This document shows positions 1-9,600 of a stretch of DNA of 64,000 nucleotides, piece by piece (position 1 is the first letter of the stretch; each line of letters begins with the position of its first letter). The notes below the pieces were generated by a model, which did no database searches, was not told the origin of the DNA, and saw only the letters and a list, made by a program, of their open reading frames with translations. Source of the DNA: Trebonia sp963774945 (GTDB lineage Bacteria; Actinomycetota; Actinomycetes; Streptosporangiales; Streptosporangiaceae); contig CAVZHA010000027.1 of the NCBI GenBank assembly GCA_963774945.1, positions 868,001 through 932,000 on the forward strand, in the 5' to 3' direction. The position numbers and the translations under genes are program-made.

Positions 1-307
1 GACATCCCTTCGAGAGAGCCATGATTGTGTTCCGTTGGAGGCTGCGTTTTCCTGCTGGAGGTGTCAACGTGTGCCGGTGGGGGCACCCCGCGACCCGAAC
101 TCCCCACGCTGACGCCTCTATCCGTCCGGCGTGTTGAGCGTGGTAACGATGAGGATGGTGTGCCGGTGTTCCGTGGCCGACACCAATCGCGAGTCCATCG
201 GCCCGCCGTCATGCGCGGGGGGTCATGTCGGCTACGCCAGCGATAGGGCACTGGACGGCGCTCTGCACCGCTGGCTAGGCTCGGCCCCACGCAGGGCGGG
301 ACCTGAC
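1..307. other. No gene recognised at left edge
   Basis: I see no convincing gene here. The open frames are short, arginine-rich and match no family I know. The segment is probably the intergenic space between a gene left of the window and the hydrolase at 535. Confidence 0.5.
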
Positions 308-445
308 TGAGCAGGACCTCGCTCGCCCGGACCTCGCCGGGCAAGCGAGTGGCTGAGCAGGACCTGGCCCGGCCGGACCTGGCCGGGCAAGCGAGTGGCT
401 GAGCAGGACGTGGCCCGGCCGGACGTGGCTTGGCAAGCGAGTGGC
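308..445. repeat. 46-bp imperfect tandem repeat, three copies
   Basis: Units start at 308, 354 and 400 with the word TGAGCAGGAC and repeat every 46 bases with few substitutions. A degenerate fourth partial copy runs from 446 to about 510. Each unit also holds two related halves built on GGACCTGGCC. The array ends about 25 bases before the ribosome binding site of the hydrolase at 535, so it lies in the promoter/leader region. Confidence 0.85.
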
Positions 446-534
446 TGAGCAGGACCTGGCTCGGCCGGACCTGGCAGCGCAGGCGGGTGCCGGGCAGGCG
501 GGTGGCTGAGCGGGCACAGTGCGGAGGAGGCGTC

Positions 535-1518
535 GTGCAGCGGACGGTGCAGACGACCGATGGTCGGGTGCTTGCGGTCGAGGAGGCCGGCGACCCGGCC
601 GGACGGCCGGTGCTGGTGCATGGCGGGACGCCGGGCAGCCGGCTGCTGTACGGCCCGCACGTGCGGGACGCGGCCGAGCGGGGGCTGCGGCTCATCGGGT
701 ACGACCGGCCGGGCTATGGCGGGTCGTCGCCGCAGCCGGGGCGGACGGTCGCGGACTGCGCCGGCGACGTCCGCGCGATCTGCGCCGACCTCGGTATCGA
801 GCGGCTGGCGATGTGGGGCGCCTCGGGCGGCGGCCCGCACGTGCTCGCGTGCGCCGCGCTGCTGCCCGACCTGGTGGCCGCCGCCGCCTCGCTCGCCTCG
901 CCGGCGCCGTTCGACGCCGACGGCCTCGACTACTTCGACGGCATGGCCGCGGAGAACGTCGATGACACCCTGCTGTATTTCACCGACGAGGCGGCGGCAC
1001 GGGCGAAGACGGACCTGGACCGGGCGGAGATCCTGGCCGAGGCGCCCGGCGGTGCGACAGAAACGGCGGACGGCGGCGCGACCAACCACGAGGCGACCAA
1101 CAAGGCGGCGAGCGACAGCGCGCCAACCGGCGACGCGGCGACCGATGACGCAGCGACCAACCACGAGGCGGCGGGCGGATCCGGGCCCGCGCTCCCCCCG
1201 GTCGACGAGGCGGCCATCGCCGACGGGCTTGGCGACTTTTTCGCGACCGCGATGCGGGACGGGCTGGCGCCGGGCAGCGACGGCTGGTGGGAGGACAACT
1301 GCCTGCTCAGGCCGTGGGGATTCAGCGTCGCCGACATCACCGTCCCGGTCCTGCTGCTGCACGGCAGGCAGGACGCCTTCGTGCCGTTCGGCCACGGCCA
1401 GTGGCTGGCGGCGCACATTCCGGGCGTGAAACCCCTGCTGCTCGACGACGACGGGCACCTGTCGCTGCTGCAGACCCGCGTCCCCGAGGTGCACTGGTGG
1501 CTCGCCGACCACCTGTAG
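535..1518 (+). CDS. Alpha/beta hydrolase with Ala/Thr-rich insert
   Basis: A cytoplasmic alpha/beta-hydrolase-fold enzyme of 327 residues; substrate unknown. The GTG at 535 is chosen because GGAGGAGG stands 5 bases upstream and the oxyanion motif HGGTPG (29-34) follows at the usual distance. The nucleophile elbow is WGASGGG (Ser97), the likely acid is Asp280 in HGRQDAFVP, and the histidine is His308 in DDGHLSL, so the triad is complete. Residues about 172-218 are a low-complexity Gly/Ala/Thr/Asp insert in the lid region, in which ATNHEA occurs twice; this is unusual for the family and looks like repeat expansion. It stands alone, ahead of the catechol-pathway-like pair at 1735. Confidence 0.85.
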   Translation: MQRTVQTTDGRVLAVEEAGDPAGRPVLVHGGTPGSRLLYGPHVRDAAERGLRLIGYDRPGYGGSSPQPGRTVADCAGDVRAICADLGIERLAMWGASGGGPHVLACAALLPDLVAAAASLASPAPFDADGLDYFDGMAAENVDDTLLYFTDEAAARAKTDLDRAEILAEAPGGATETADGGATNHEATNKAASDSAPTGDAATDDAATNHEAAGGSGPALPPVDEAAIADGLGDFFATAMRDGLAPGSDGWWEDNCLLRPWGFSVADITVPVLLLHGRQDAFVPFGHGQWLAAHIPGVKPLLLDDDGHLSLLQTRVPEVHWWLADHL

Positions 1519-1734
1519 CGGTCTGACCAGTGGCGCCGGCCAGGGTCAGCACGGGCGCGACGGTCCTGGCCGAGCGGGAAGCTGGAGCCAGCGGGTCATC
1601 GGCGAGGAGTACAACGTCGCGCGGCCGGGCACTGAGTCATTACCTGTGATCCGGTGAACGCGCCGCCGTCGGGCTCGCTGCACAGCCGACGACTCGGCCC
1701 GCAGTCCGACTTTGCATTCCAGGAGGCACCTGTC

Positions 1735-2361
1735 ATGCAGTATCTAGTCTCGATGACGACGCATGTCCCGGACGGAACCCCGGAGCAGTCGGTGGACGAG
1801 GTCAAGGCGCGCGAGGCCGCCCATTCAGCCGAACTCGCGGCCCAGGGGAACCTGCTGCGGCTGTGGCGGCCGCCGCTGCGGCCGGGTGAGTGGCGCAGCC
1901 TCGGGCTGTTCGTCGCCGCCGACGCCGACCAGCTCGAGAAGGTACTGGCCGGGATGCCGCTGCGGGTGTGGCGGAGCGACGAGGTCACGCCGCTTGCCCC
2001 GCACCCGAACGACCCGGCGATGCGCGCCAGGACCGGGGTCAACGACCGGTCGCTGTCGACCGGGACCGGCGATCCTGAGTTTCTGACCTTCTTCTCCATC
2101 GTCATCCCGAACGGCGTGTCCGCCCAGGCGGTCGCCGACGCCGACGCGCGGGAGGCCGAGCAGGCGGCCGGCTGGGCGGCCAAGGGCAAGCTCCGGCGGC
2201 TGTGGGCGCTGCCCGGCGAGGGGCGGACGCTCGGCCTGTGGCAGGCCGACAACCCGGCCGAGATGCAGGCGATCGTGAACGGGCTGCCGCTCGACGCCTG
2301 GATGACGACGCAGACCGTCGCGCTGACCCCGCACCCGAGCGACCCGGCGAGCCGGTCGTGA
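1735..2361 (+). CDS. Duplicated muconolactone isomerase-like protein
   Basis: Two tandem muconolactone delta-isomerase-like ferredoxin-fold domains in one 208-residue chain. Each half ends in the same pattern, LAPHPNDPA (near 90) and LTPHPSDPA (near 200), and carries a matching LWR/LWA strand followed by LGLF/LGLW. Family members convert muconolactone in the beta-ketoadipate pathway as single-domain oligomers, so an internal duplication would build a pseudo-dimer. ATG 1735 is supported by AGGAGG at 1721. Its stop overlaps the GTG of the next gene (GTGA), so the two are translationally coupled. The exact substrate is not shown by the sequence. Confidence 0.75.
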   Translation: MQYLVSMTTHVPDGTPEQSVDEVKAREAAHSAELAAQGNLLRLWRPPLRPGEWRSLGLFVAADADQLEKVLAGMPLRVWRSDEVTPLAPHPNDPAMRARTGVNDRSLSTGTGDPEFLTFFSIVIPNGVSAQAVADADAREAEQAAGWAAKGKLRRLWALPGEGRTLGLWQADNPAEMQAIVNGLPLDAWMTTQTVALTPHPSDPASRS

Positions 2362-3074
2362 GCGACACCGACCGCAAGGTCGCCGTCATCACCGGCGGCT
2401 CGCAGGGCATCGGGGCCGGGCTGGTCGCCGCCTACCGGGCCCGGGGCTGGGCGGTGGTCGCCAACTCGCTCAAGATCGAGCCGTCCAAGGACCCCGGGGT
2501 GCTGACGGTGGCGGGCGACGTCAGCGACCCGGCGACGGCCGAGCAGATCGCGAATGGCGCGATCGAGCGCTTCGGGCGGATCGACACGCTAGTGAACAAC
2601 GCCGGGGTGTTCATGTCCAAGCCCTTCACCGAGTACACCGCGGCCGATTACGCGCTGGTGGTCGGGGTCAACCTGGCCGGGTTTTTCTGGACCACCCAGC
2701 GGGTCATCGCCGAGATGGCGAGCCGGGGCGGCGGCCACGTGGTGCAGATCTCGGCCACCGTGGCCGAGGTGGCCGACTCCAAATCGCCGTCGGTGCTGGC
2801 CGCGCTGACCAAGGGCGGGCTGGCCGCGGCCACCCGGTCGCTGGCGATCGAGTACGCCTCGCGCGGCGTCCGGGTCAACGCCGTCTCGCCCGGCATCATC
2901 CAGACCTCGATGTACCCGCCGGGCAGCTTCGACGACCTCGGTGACCGGATGCCGCCGCTGGGGCGGGTCGGCACGGTCGACGACGTCGTCGGCGGCATTC
3001 TGCTGCTCGAGGACTCGCCCTACATCACCGGCGAGATCCTGCACATCGACGGCGGCCAGATCGCCGGCCACTAG
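2358..3074 (+). CDS. SDR family oxidoreductase lacking the catalytic Tyr
   Basis: A classical-size short-chain dehydrogenase/reductase of 238 residues. It has the cofactor motif GGSQGIGAG near the N-terminus, NNAG in strand 4, and the PG turn in VNAVSPGI. In the catalytic segment the lysine (LTKGG) is present, but the position four residues before it, normally Tyr, is Ala (in SVLAALTKGG); the Ser is kept in QISAT. I recall other SDRs with this AALTKGG form, so it may be a natural subfamily rather than damage. GTG 2358 overlaps the preceding stop, placing it in an operon with the isomerase-like gene. Confidence 0.8.
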   Translation: MSDTDRKVAVITGGSQGIGAGLVAAYRARGWAVVANSLKIEPSKDPGVLTVAGDVSDPATAEQIANGAIERFGRIDTLVNNAGVFMSKPFTEYTAADYALVVGVNLAGFFWTTQRVIAEMASRGGGHVVQISATVAEVADSKSPSVLAALTKGGLAAATRSLAIEYASRGVRVNAVSPGIIQTSMYPPGSFDDLGDRMPPLGRVGTVDDVVGGILLLEDSPYITGEILHIDGGQIAGH

Positions 3075-3080
3075 AATCGG

Positions 3081-3771
3081 TCAGCCGATGCGGTGGCGCT
3101 GGGCGTAGCCGACGGCGGCCACCCGGTCGCGCGAGCCGGTCTTGGCGAAGATCCGGTTGATGTGGGTCTTGACCGTGTGGTTGCTCAGGAACAGCCGCTC
3201 GGCGATCTCCGGGTTGGTCAGGCCCTGGGCCATCAGGCCGAGGATCTCGACCTCGCGGTGGGTCAGGCCGTCCGGCGGCTCGGGCAGCGGCCCGGCCGAC
3301 GCGGGCGGGGCGGACCCCGGCTCCGGTGCGGCGGGGCGGCTGACGCGGCCGCCAGCAGGGTGGCCCGCACCCGCGGGTCGAACACGGTCAGGCCGCCCGC
3401 CGCGGCCTGCAGGGCCCGGGCGATGTCGGTCCGGTCGGCGTCCTTGGTCAGGTAGCTGCGCGCGCCCGCCTGCAGCGCCTCGATGACCGAGCCGTCGTCG
3501 GCGTAGGTGGTGAGCACGACGATCGCGACGCCCGGGATGCTCGACGACGAGGCGGCGGGTGGCGCCGATGCCGTCGAGCACGGGCATGTGCAGGTCGAGC
3601 AGGATCGCGTCGGGCTGATGCTCGGCCACCAGCGTCCAGCGCCTGCTCGCCGTCGGCGGCGGCGCCGACCACGTCGATGCCGGGCAGCCCGCCGAGCAGC
3701 AGCACCAGGCCCTCGCGGACGCTGGCCTGGTCGTCGGCGATGACGACGCGCAGCGGACGGTCGGGGGTCAT
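3081..3771 (-). pseudogene. NarL/LuxR-type response regulator, three frameshifts
   Basis: A receiver plus LuxR-type DNA-binding regulator spread over three frames. The receiver starts at ATG 3771 (LRVVIADDQ), moves frame near 3637 into LLDLHMPVLDGI with the phospho-acceptor Asp, and again near 3535 into LTTYADDGS and YLTKDADR with the conserved Lys. A third change near 3335 reaches the helix-turn-helix LTHREVEILGLMAQG to the stop at 3081. Every piece is well conserved, so the gene is either very recently inactivated or carries indel errors. It follows the sensor kinase by 43 bases and is its obvious partner. Confidence 0.8.
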
Positions 3772-3814
3772 CGGGCGACCAGGTTCGTCGGGCGGCCTCT
3801 CATCGCACAGCTTG

Positions 3815-5036
3815 TCATCGGGCGGCCGCCCCGGGCGAGGCAGGCCCGGCAGGCTCGGCGGGCGGTGATCCGGCGTTCATGTCCACCGACGCTAGCGGAA
3901 GTTCGGCGGTCACCGCCCACTCGGCGTCGCGCGGGCCGGCCAGCAGGGTGCCGTTCAGCAGCCGCAGGCGCTCGCGCATCCCGGTCAGCCCGTAACCGCC
4001 AGCGCTGCTCGGCCCGGGCGTGACCGCCTGGGCTCCGTTGAGGTGGTTGACGACGGTTAGCCTGACGTCGCCCTGGCCGTAGTCGAGGCGGACCTCGATC
4101 GGCTCCCCTGGCGCGTGCTTGGCCGCGTTGACCAGCGCCTCCTGCACGGTGCGGAGCAGCGCGAGGGAGGCGTCGGGCGGCAGCGGCCGGGCCGCGCCGA
4201 CGGTCTCGAAGGTGACCGGAACCTGATAGCGCTGCCGGTGCGTCTCCACCACCGCGGCCAGTTCGTCGCCGAGCGGAAGCGAGTCCACCCGCAGCGCGTG
4301 CACCGCGCGCCGGGTCTCGGTCAGGCCGTCGGCGGCCATCCGCTGGGCGGTGGACAGCACCTCGACCGCGCGGTCGATGTCCCGCTGGTCGGTCAGCACC
4401 GCCTTGGCCGCCTGAATCTGGATGCCGAGCGCGCCGAGGGAGTGCGCGAGCACGTCGTGGATCTCGCGGGCGATCCTGGTCCGCTCGTCGAGCACGTCGG
4501 CCCGGCGCTGCTCGGCTCGCACCCGCTCGTACTGCTCGAGCAGGGCGGCCGCCTGCTCGGCCTGCACCCGGTAGGACCGCCGGTTGCGGCCGAAGGACAG
4601 GGTCGCCGCGATCAGCAGCGGATAGCCGGCCAACGTGCCGAGAGAGCTGCCGACGATCGGGCCGACGATCCAGATCGGGACAATGCCCGCGACGGTGACC
4701 GCGATGGCCTGCGGCCACTCGGTCTCGGCGCCGGCCGCGACCGTCGCCACGGCGGCGAAGGCGACCAGGCTCTGGCCTCCGCCGGAGGTCACCCCGGCCA
4801 GGCCGGCCGGCGGCGGCCATCACGCCGAGCGCGATCGGCAGGCCCCGGCGTCGGTAGCGTCGGACCTCGTCGACGACCAGCCACGCCAGCAGGGCCAGCC
4901 CGACGACAGCGAAGCAGCCGATCTGGATGGCGCGGAAGAGCTGCTGGTGCGGCTGGTGGGGCGGGTTGACCAGGGCCGCGATCCCGACCACGGCGAACCC
5001 GCTGTACCGGATCAGCCAGTAGGCCCTGGTCGTCAT
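3815..5036 (-). CDS. NarL-family sensor histidine kinase, one frameshift
   Basis: A membrane histidine kinase of the HisKA_3 type that would phosphorylate the regulator at 3081-3771. The N-terminal half (from ATG 5036) has several hydrophobic segments; the dimerisation box RIAREIHDVLAHSLG holds the phospho-accepting His, and the ATPase lobe ends with GGYGLTGMRERL. One frame change near 4805, in a GGCCGGCC run, splits the third and fourth membrane segments; on either side the coding is intact. The order on this strand is small membrane protein (5579), kinase, regulator, probably one operon. No ligand can be read from the sequence. Confidence 0.8.
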
Positions 5037-5072
5037 TGGATTCAGTATCGCGCCGAGCGGTCACGGCGGCGG

Positions 5073-5579
5073 TCATTGAGACCCGCCTGACAGGAACGTC
5101 CGGCCGTCCTTCTCCGGCGCAAACGGGATGCCGGCCGCCATCGCCCGGGTCGCGATCACGGCCGCCTGGCCGAGCCGGTTGAGGCCGAGCGTGAACAGCA
5201 GCGGGGTGGTCGACGCGGCGACGTGCGCGCCGGACTTGGCGGCGAGCACCATGATCAGGGCGCGCCAGGCGATCAGCCCGACCCAGAGCCACAGGCCGCG
5301 CAGCGGCAGCTGCGCCCACAGCGCGCCGTTTCGCTCCTGCAGCCGGGTGATCGCGCCGAAGGCCAGCCCGATCGCCAGCGACCCGATGGCGCCGATGGTG
5401 AGCCACACGATGTCGGCCGGGTGCAGGTGCTTGGCGGCGTGCAGGTCGAGGAAGCCGACCACGGTGAGGACGGCGGGCAGCACTATGAGGCGGCGGCCCT
5501 GCACCGCCTGGCCTGCCACCTGCTGGTAGATGACGAAGCCGATGACTCCGATGACGACGAGGATTTCCAGCCAGGACAT
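5073..5579 (-). CDS. Multi-pass membrane protein
   Basis: A 168-residue integral membrane protein with about five hydrophobic segments and short loops, resembling the DUF1453/CcdC-like fold; function unknown. ATG 5579 has AGGAG 8 bases upstream. It lies 36 bases before the sensor kinase on the same strand, which suggests it is the first gene of that operon and may modulate the kinase. Its spacing of hydrophobic segments and the segment GLAFGAITRLQE match the protein encoded divergently at 5828, so the two look like distant paralogs. Confidence 0.7.
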   Translation of the reverse strand: MSWLEILVVIGVIGFVIYQQVAGQAVQGRRLIVLPAVLTVVGFLDLHAAKHLHPADIVWLTIGAIGSLAIGLAFGAITRLQERNGALWAQLPLRGLWLWVGLIAWRALIMVLAAKSGAHVAASTTPLLFTLGLNRLGQAAVIATRAMAAGIPFAPEKDGRTFLSGGSQ

Positions 5580-5827
5580 GTCACGCGCTCCTAATCGCTT
5601 GCGTGCTTGCGACGACTGGCTCCGACGCTACGGAGCGGGGCGGTACTACTGCGTCGGCCCACGGGACCAGTTCGGGGTTGACGATCCGCCCGCCCGGCCT
5701 GGTACCGCGCCCCGCGCCTGGTACCGCAGACCAGCCCGCTCTCCGACGCGCCGGCCGGGGTCGCGCGGCGAGGGTGGATGACGTCACCACGACGCACCCA
5801 CACTTACCGAGCGAACAGGAGCACACC

Positions 5828-6361
5828 ATGTATCTGTCTCCCCTGACCGAAGCCATGATCATCAACGGCGCGGTGTTGATCGCGGTCCTCGAGGGCGACC
5901 TCGGGCCGCATCGCAAGATCGGCAAGCTCCGGATCCTGCGGCCGCTGATCACGGTCGCCGTCGTCATCCCGCTGTTCATCGACTCGCCCGTCACTCACGG
6001 GAACGGGCTCCTGGTGGAGCTGGCGGGCCTCGCGGCGGGCCTGCTGTGCGGGGCGGTCGTGGCCGCGCTGATGCGGGTCTACCGCAGTCCGAAGACCGGC
6101 CAGCCGGTCAGCGCGGCCGGCTTCCCCTACGCACTCGTGTGGATCGTCATCGTCGGCGCCCGGGCGGCGTTCTCCTTCGGCGCCACCCGCTGGTTCCCGG
6201 CCCAGCTCGACCAGTGGTGCTTCACCCACCAGGTCACCGGCGCGGCCATCACCGACGGCCTGATCTTCATGGCGCTGACAATGGTGCTGGTCAGGACTGC
6301 CTCGCTCGGCCTGCGGGCCCGCCAGCTGCGGACCGTGCCGGCTGCGACGCTGGCCGCCTGA
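5828..6361 (+). CDS. Multi-pass membrane protein, paralog of the divergent neighbour
   Basis: A 177-residue integral membrane protein of unknown function. ATG 5828 is supported by AGGAG at 5817. Hydrophobic segments cover about residues 10-22, 38-55, 62-82, 100-120 and 135-155. The segments KLRILRPLITVAVV and GLLCGAVVAALMRVYRSP mirror RRLIVLPAVLTVVG and GLAFGAITRLQERN of the protein at 5073-5579, which points to an ancient duplication with a shared divergent promoter region (5580-5827). Confidence 0.7.
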   Translation: MYLSPLTEAMIINGAVLIAVLEGDLGPHRKIGKLRILRPLITVAVVIPLFIDSPVTHGNGLLVELAGLAAGLLCGAVVAALMRVYRSPKTGQPVSAAGFPYALVWIVIVGARAAFSFGATRWFPAQLDQWCFTHQVTGAAITDGLIFMALTMVLVRTASLGLRARQLRTVPAATLAA

Positions 6362-6513
6362 GCCGCGTATCAAGCCAGCCGCGCCGGCGCCGAGCCGCCG
6401 CGGCCGGCCTGCTCCGGGTGGCGGTCATGGAGCGGGGACGTCGAGCCAACGGTCCGTTCGAGATGATTGTTTTCGTGGGTTTGTGGGTGTTTGGCCGGGA
6501 GCGGACATGGCTC

Positions 6514-6542
6514 TTGACGGTGCGTTACGTCGGGCTTACGGT
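6514..6542 (+). promoter_or_regulatory. Promoter of the secreted glycosidase
   Basis: A -35 box TTGACG (6514-6519), a 17-base spacer and a -10 box TACGGT (6537-6542) form a good SigA/HrdB-type promoter. Transcription would start near 6549, giving a leader of about 70 bases that contains the palindrome at 6559. Confidence 0.6.
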
Positions 6543-6558
6543 CACGGCAACGCACGCA

Positions 6559-6572
6559 TTGAAACATTTCAA
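6559..6572. promoter_or_regulatory. LacI-family-like operator TTGAAA-CA-TTTCAA
   Basis: A perfect 14-base inverted repeat (TTGAAA, CA, TTTCAA) just downstream of the predicted transcription start. It is very close to the TGAAACGTTTCA type bound by LacI-family sugar repressors, with CA instead of the central CG. Its position fits sugar-dependent repression of the glycosidase. No LacI gene lies in the window. Confidence 0.55.
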
Positions 6573-6616
6573 GCACGCGCAGCCCGGTCGTGCGCCCCCC
6601 GTCAAGGAGTGCCGTC

Positions 6617-9600
6617 ATGTTCCTTCAGCATGCCCTCAGACGACGCCGCGGCCGGCTGGCCGCGGTCGTCGTGGTGCTGGCGGGGCTGCTGGCCGGCCTC
6701 GGCGCGGCGCCCGCCGCCTCGGCCGCGTCGGCAGGCGCGCCGTGGCCTTCGTCCCCGAACTGGCAGCAGTACGACGAGACCCCGACCAGCGCCCAGGTCT
6801 GCCCGACCGCCGTGCGCAGTACGTCCGGCACCGTCACCGGGGCGACCACCCTGCTCTGCGGCGGCTCGGCCGACGCGACGCTCACGTACGTGGCCGGCGG
6901 CACCGCCCCGACGATCGTGTACGACTACGGGAAGGAAGTCGGCGGCGTCCCTTACTTCTACGTCAGCTCGGAGACCGGGTCGCCGACCCTACAGGCGGGC
7001 TACTCGGAGAGCTCGCTCTCCATCAGCCCGGCCGGCGACGGCTCGACCCCGTGGGCGGAGGGCGACCCCAAGCGCTACGACGACTACACCGTCACCGGCG
7101 CCGGCACGATCGCCAATCAGTACGTGCAGGGTGGCGAGCGGTACGAGGAAATAACGCTGACCAGCCCGGGAACGGTCACCCTGAGCGGGATCGGCGTCAC
7201 CTACATCGCCGACCGGACCCAGGCCAGCGCCCTGCCGGGCTACTTCGACTCCAGCAACAGCGAGCTGAACCAGATCTGGTACGACAGCGAGTACACCGAT
7301 CAGCTCGACTCCGTCCCGGCCGAGTCGCTGCCCGGCAGCTGGCAGGTGACCGGCGGGGCCCTGCAGGCCAGCGGGCCGCTGTCCGGGAGCGCCGTGGGCG
7401 TGCTCAACGGCGGCTCGTCCTGGGGCAACTACACGATGAGCTTCCAGACCCAGATCGTGGATAACCAGTCCGGGTGGTTTGCCCGCGGCCAGGACGCGGG
7501 CGACGGGTACGCGTTCATACTTGACGACAGCACCGACACCAGCGGAACCGCCAACGAACTGCAGGAGTTCGACGAGTCAGACGGAAACTACAACTCGCTG
7601 GGCACGGTCGCACTGCCGGCTCCGCTGCTGTCAGGAACCTGGCACACCGTGAGCACCACGGTGTCCGGCTCGACGATCACGATCTCGCTCGATGGCACCC
7701 GGCTCACGTCGCTGACCAACTCCGCCTACGCCGCCGGGACCGTTGGCTTCCGCGAGTACAACGGCGAGGAGGCGGACTTCAGGGACCTGACCGTCACCAG
7801 CTCGACCGGAACCACCCTGTTCAGCAACCCGCTGAGCTCGTCGGCGGTGCTGTCGGACTTCACCGTCCCCGGCACCAACGAGTACGCGTCCATGATCGAC
7901 GGCGCCAAGCGGGACCGCGCGATCTGGTCCGGTGACATGAACGTGGAGATCCCCAGCATCGCGTACTCCACCGACAACACCGCCTACGCTAAGGGCGCGC
8001 TCGAGCTCCTGGGCAGCTACCAGCTGACCAGCGGGTTCGTGACTGGTGACCTGCCACCGCAGGATGATCTCTCCCCGTCGAAGCCGTCCGGCAGCACCGG
8101 CTCCTACTCGGCCGACTACTCCATCTACTGGCTGCTCGGCCTGGCGGACTACTACCTCTACTCCGGCGACACCGCGTTCGTGACCCAGGAGCTGCCCATC
8201 GTCAACGACGAGCTGGCCTGGGACGCCAGCCAGGTCAACTCGACCGGCCTGCTGGTCACCACCAGCAGCGACGACGCCGACTGGGACTTCTACGACCCGG
8301 GCAAGACCGGCGAGGTCACCGAGTACAACCTGCTGTACTACAAGGCGCTGCTCGACGGGGCGGTGCTCGCGACCGCAGCGGGCGACAGCGCCGACGCGGC
8401 CACCTACACCAGCGACGCCGCCGCTCTCAAGACGGCGATCAACGCCAACCTGTACGACAGCGCGAACGGCCTGTACTACCTGAGCAACACCGACACCAGC
8501 ACCGTCGCCCAGGACGCGAACTCGCTCGCGGTCCTCTACGGCGTCGCCCCGGCCTCGGATGACGCCAAGCTCCTGGCAGCGCTGAAGACCGACCTGTGGA
8601 CCACTTCCCACGGCCCCGAGCCGTTTACCGGCAGCACCTACTCCAGCGTCATCAGCCCCTACGTCACCGGCTACGAGGTGGACGCGAGCCTGGCGGCGAA
8701 CGACAACGCTGACGCCGAATCGCTGCTCGAGACCGTCTGGGGCGGCATGATCAATCCCAGCAACCCCGACGACACCGGCACCATGTGGGAGAACATCTCG
8801 GCCTCCAACGGCCAGGTCGGGTTCGGCGCCTCGAGCAGCCTCGCCCACGGCTGGGCGACCACGCCCGTCTCGGCCCTATCCGGCTATGTCCTCGGCCCGC
8901 AGCCGGCCACCGCCGGCTACGCCACCTGGACCGTCGAGCCGCATCCGGGCGACCTGAGCTGGGCCGAGGGCAGCGTCCCGACCCCGCACGGCAGCATCGC
9001 GGTCGACTGGGCCGGGCAGAGCGGCACCGGGCAGTTCAGCATGAACGTGACCGCGCCGTCCGGCACCACCGGGACCATCGCGGTGCCGACCTACGGCGCG
9101 ACCGACCCGATCATCACCGTCGGCGGCGTCGTGGTCTGGAGCGGCGGCGCGTTCACCGCCACCACGGGCATCACCGGCGCTTCCGCGAACGGCAGCTACA
9201 TCGACCTGACGGGGGTGCAGCCGGGCTCCTACACCGTCGCGTCCAATCCCGGGAACTACGGCGTGCCGACCGGGTTCACCAAGTGCGCGGCCGAGAACGG
9301 CAGCTGCGCGGTCACCGGGACCGAGGAGGTGGCGTTCGGCGCCAACGGCATCTACGCCTACGCCACCGAGTCCGCCTCGGTCGCCTGCACCGCCGCCGTG
9401 TTCGGCGACCCCGACTACGGCGTCGTCAAGTCCTGCTACGCCGGCCCGGTCACGGCCGGCCCGAGCGGCACGACCTACTGCGGCCCGGAGAACGGCCTGT
9501 GCTCGTTCTACGGCACCGAGACGGTCTACTTCGGCGCGGGCAGCGACTGGACCAGCAAGACCATCAGCGGCGGCGCTCCCTGCACCGACGGCGAGTTCGG

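Noticed and set aside
232..1512. 426-codon minus-strand frame opposite the hydrolase
   Set aside because: Its tail translates the 46-bp repeat and the rest is antisense to a complete catalytic triad.
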